Shown here: in pieces, positions 5,542-5,578 of the stretch
Layout of the letters: each line of letters begins with the position of its first letter
Numbering within the stretch: the first letter of the stretch is position 1
NCBI GenBank assembly: GCA_030608745.1
Contig: JAUWDQ010000176.1
Location: 1 to 5,578, forward strand
Reading direction: 5' to 3'
Origin: Pseudomonadota bacterium
Lineage (GTDB): Bacteria > Desulfobacterota > BSN033 > WVXP01 > G020346125
Length of the DNA stretch: 5,578 nucleotides
The notes under the pieces: generated by a model
The model's database searches: none
What the model saw: the letters and a program-made list of their open reading frames with translations, nothing else
What the model was told of the DNA's origin: nothing
Program-made: the position numbers and the translations under genes

Positions 5542-5578
5542 ATGGAACGAGCAAGCGATACAATCAATCGATGTACCG
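5542..5578 (+). CDS. Start of next gene, probably TRAP small permease (DctQ type)
   Basis: An ATG at 5542 opens a frame that stays open to the window edge (12 codons, MERASDTINRCT). It is preceded by GAAGG (5533-5537), 4 bases away, a slightly short spacing. A short polar N-terminus before a first membrane helix is usual for the small DctQ permease, and that gene commonly follows dctP. Only 12 residues are visible, so the identity rests on position, not on sequence. Confidence 0.5.
   Translation, partial: MERASDTINRCT

Overview
The window reads as ordinary chromosomal DNA of an anaerobic bacterium. The best guess is a member of the Desulfobacterota (the old Deltaproteobacteria) or a relative. 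This rests on gene content: an FmdE-family protein, a DUF364 putative metal-chelation protein, a TauE/SafE anion exporter, RlmN and a DctP-type TRAP transporter, at medium GC. It is not based on any diagnostic marker. No transposase, integrase, tRNA, rRNA or CRISPR array is visible.

Layout, left to right. Positions 1-408 (+) hold the 3' part of an FmdE-like gene whose beginning lies outside the window. Positions 409-577 are a convergent gap with an imperfect hairpin that could terminate transcription from both sides. Positions 578-2622 (-) are a compact three-gene operon transcribed right to left: a PadR-family regulator, then a DUF364 protein whose start overlaps the padR stop by 8 bases, then a TauE/SafE-type permease 10 bases further on. 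A sigma70-like promoter with repeated half-sites precedes padR. Positions 2623-3178 form a 556-base gap with no convincing gene. It holds the divergent padR and rlmN promoters, an extra extended -10 box and several inverted repeats.

Positions 3179-4237 (+) are a complete rlmN with all catalytic cysteines. Positions 4238-4498 hold two overlapping, mutually exclusive 6-bp inverted repeats and a strong promoter (TTGACA, 17-bp spacer, TGA-TATAGA). Positions 4499-5488 (+) are a complete TRAP solute-binding protein gene with a clear signal peptide. A small intercistronic hairpin follows, and then the first 12 codons of a further gene, probably the small TRAP permease.

How the genes may work together: PadR probably controls itself, the DUF364 protein and the permease as one unit. 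Family knowledge (DUF364 proposed in metal chelation, TauE/SafE moving sulfur-containing or other organic anions) suggests a small-molecule or metal-linked stress response, but the substrate cannot be read from the sequence. RlmN is a housekeeping RNA methyltransferase with no obvious link to its neighbours. The TRAP genes start a separate uptake operon for an unknown, probably carboxylate, substrate. I found no clearly new system. The items most worth a second look are the PadR-DUF364-TauE unit, the structured rlmN-dctP gap and the gene-free stretch upstream of rlmN.
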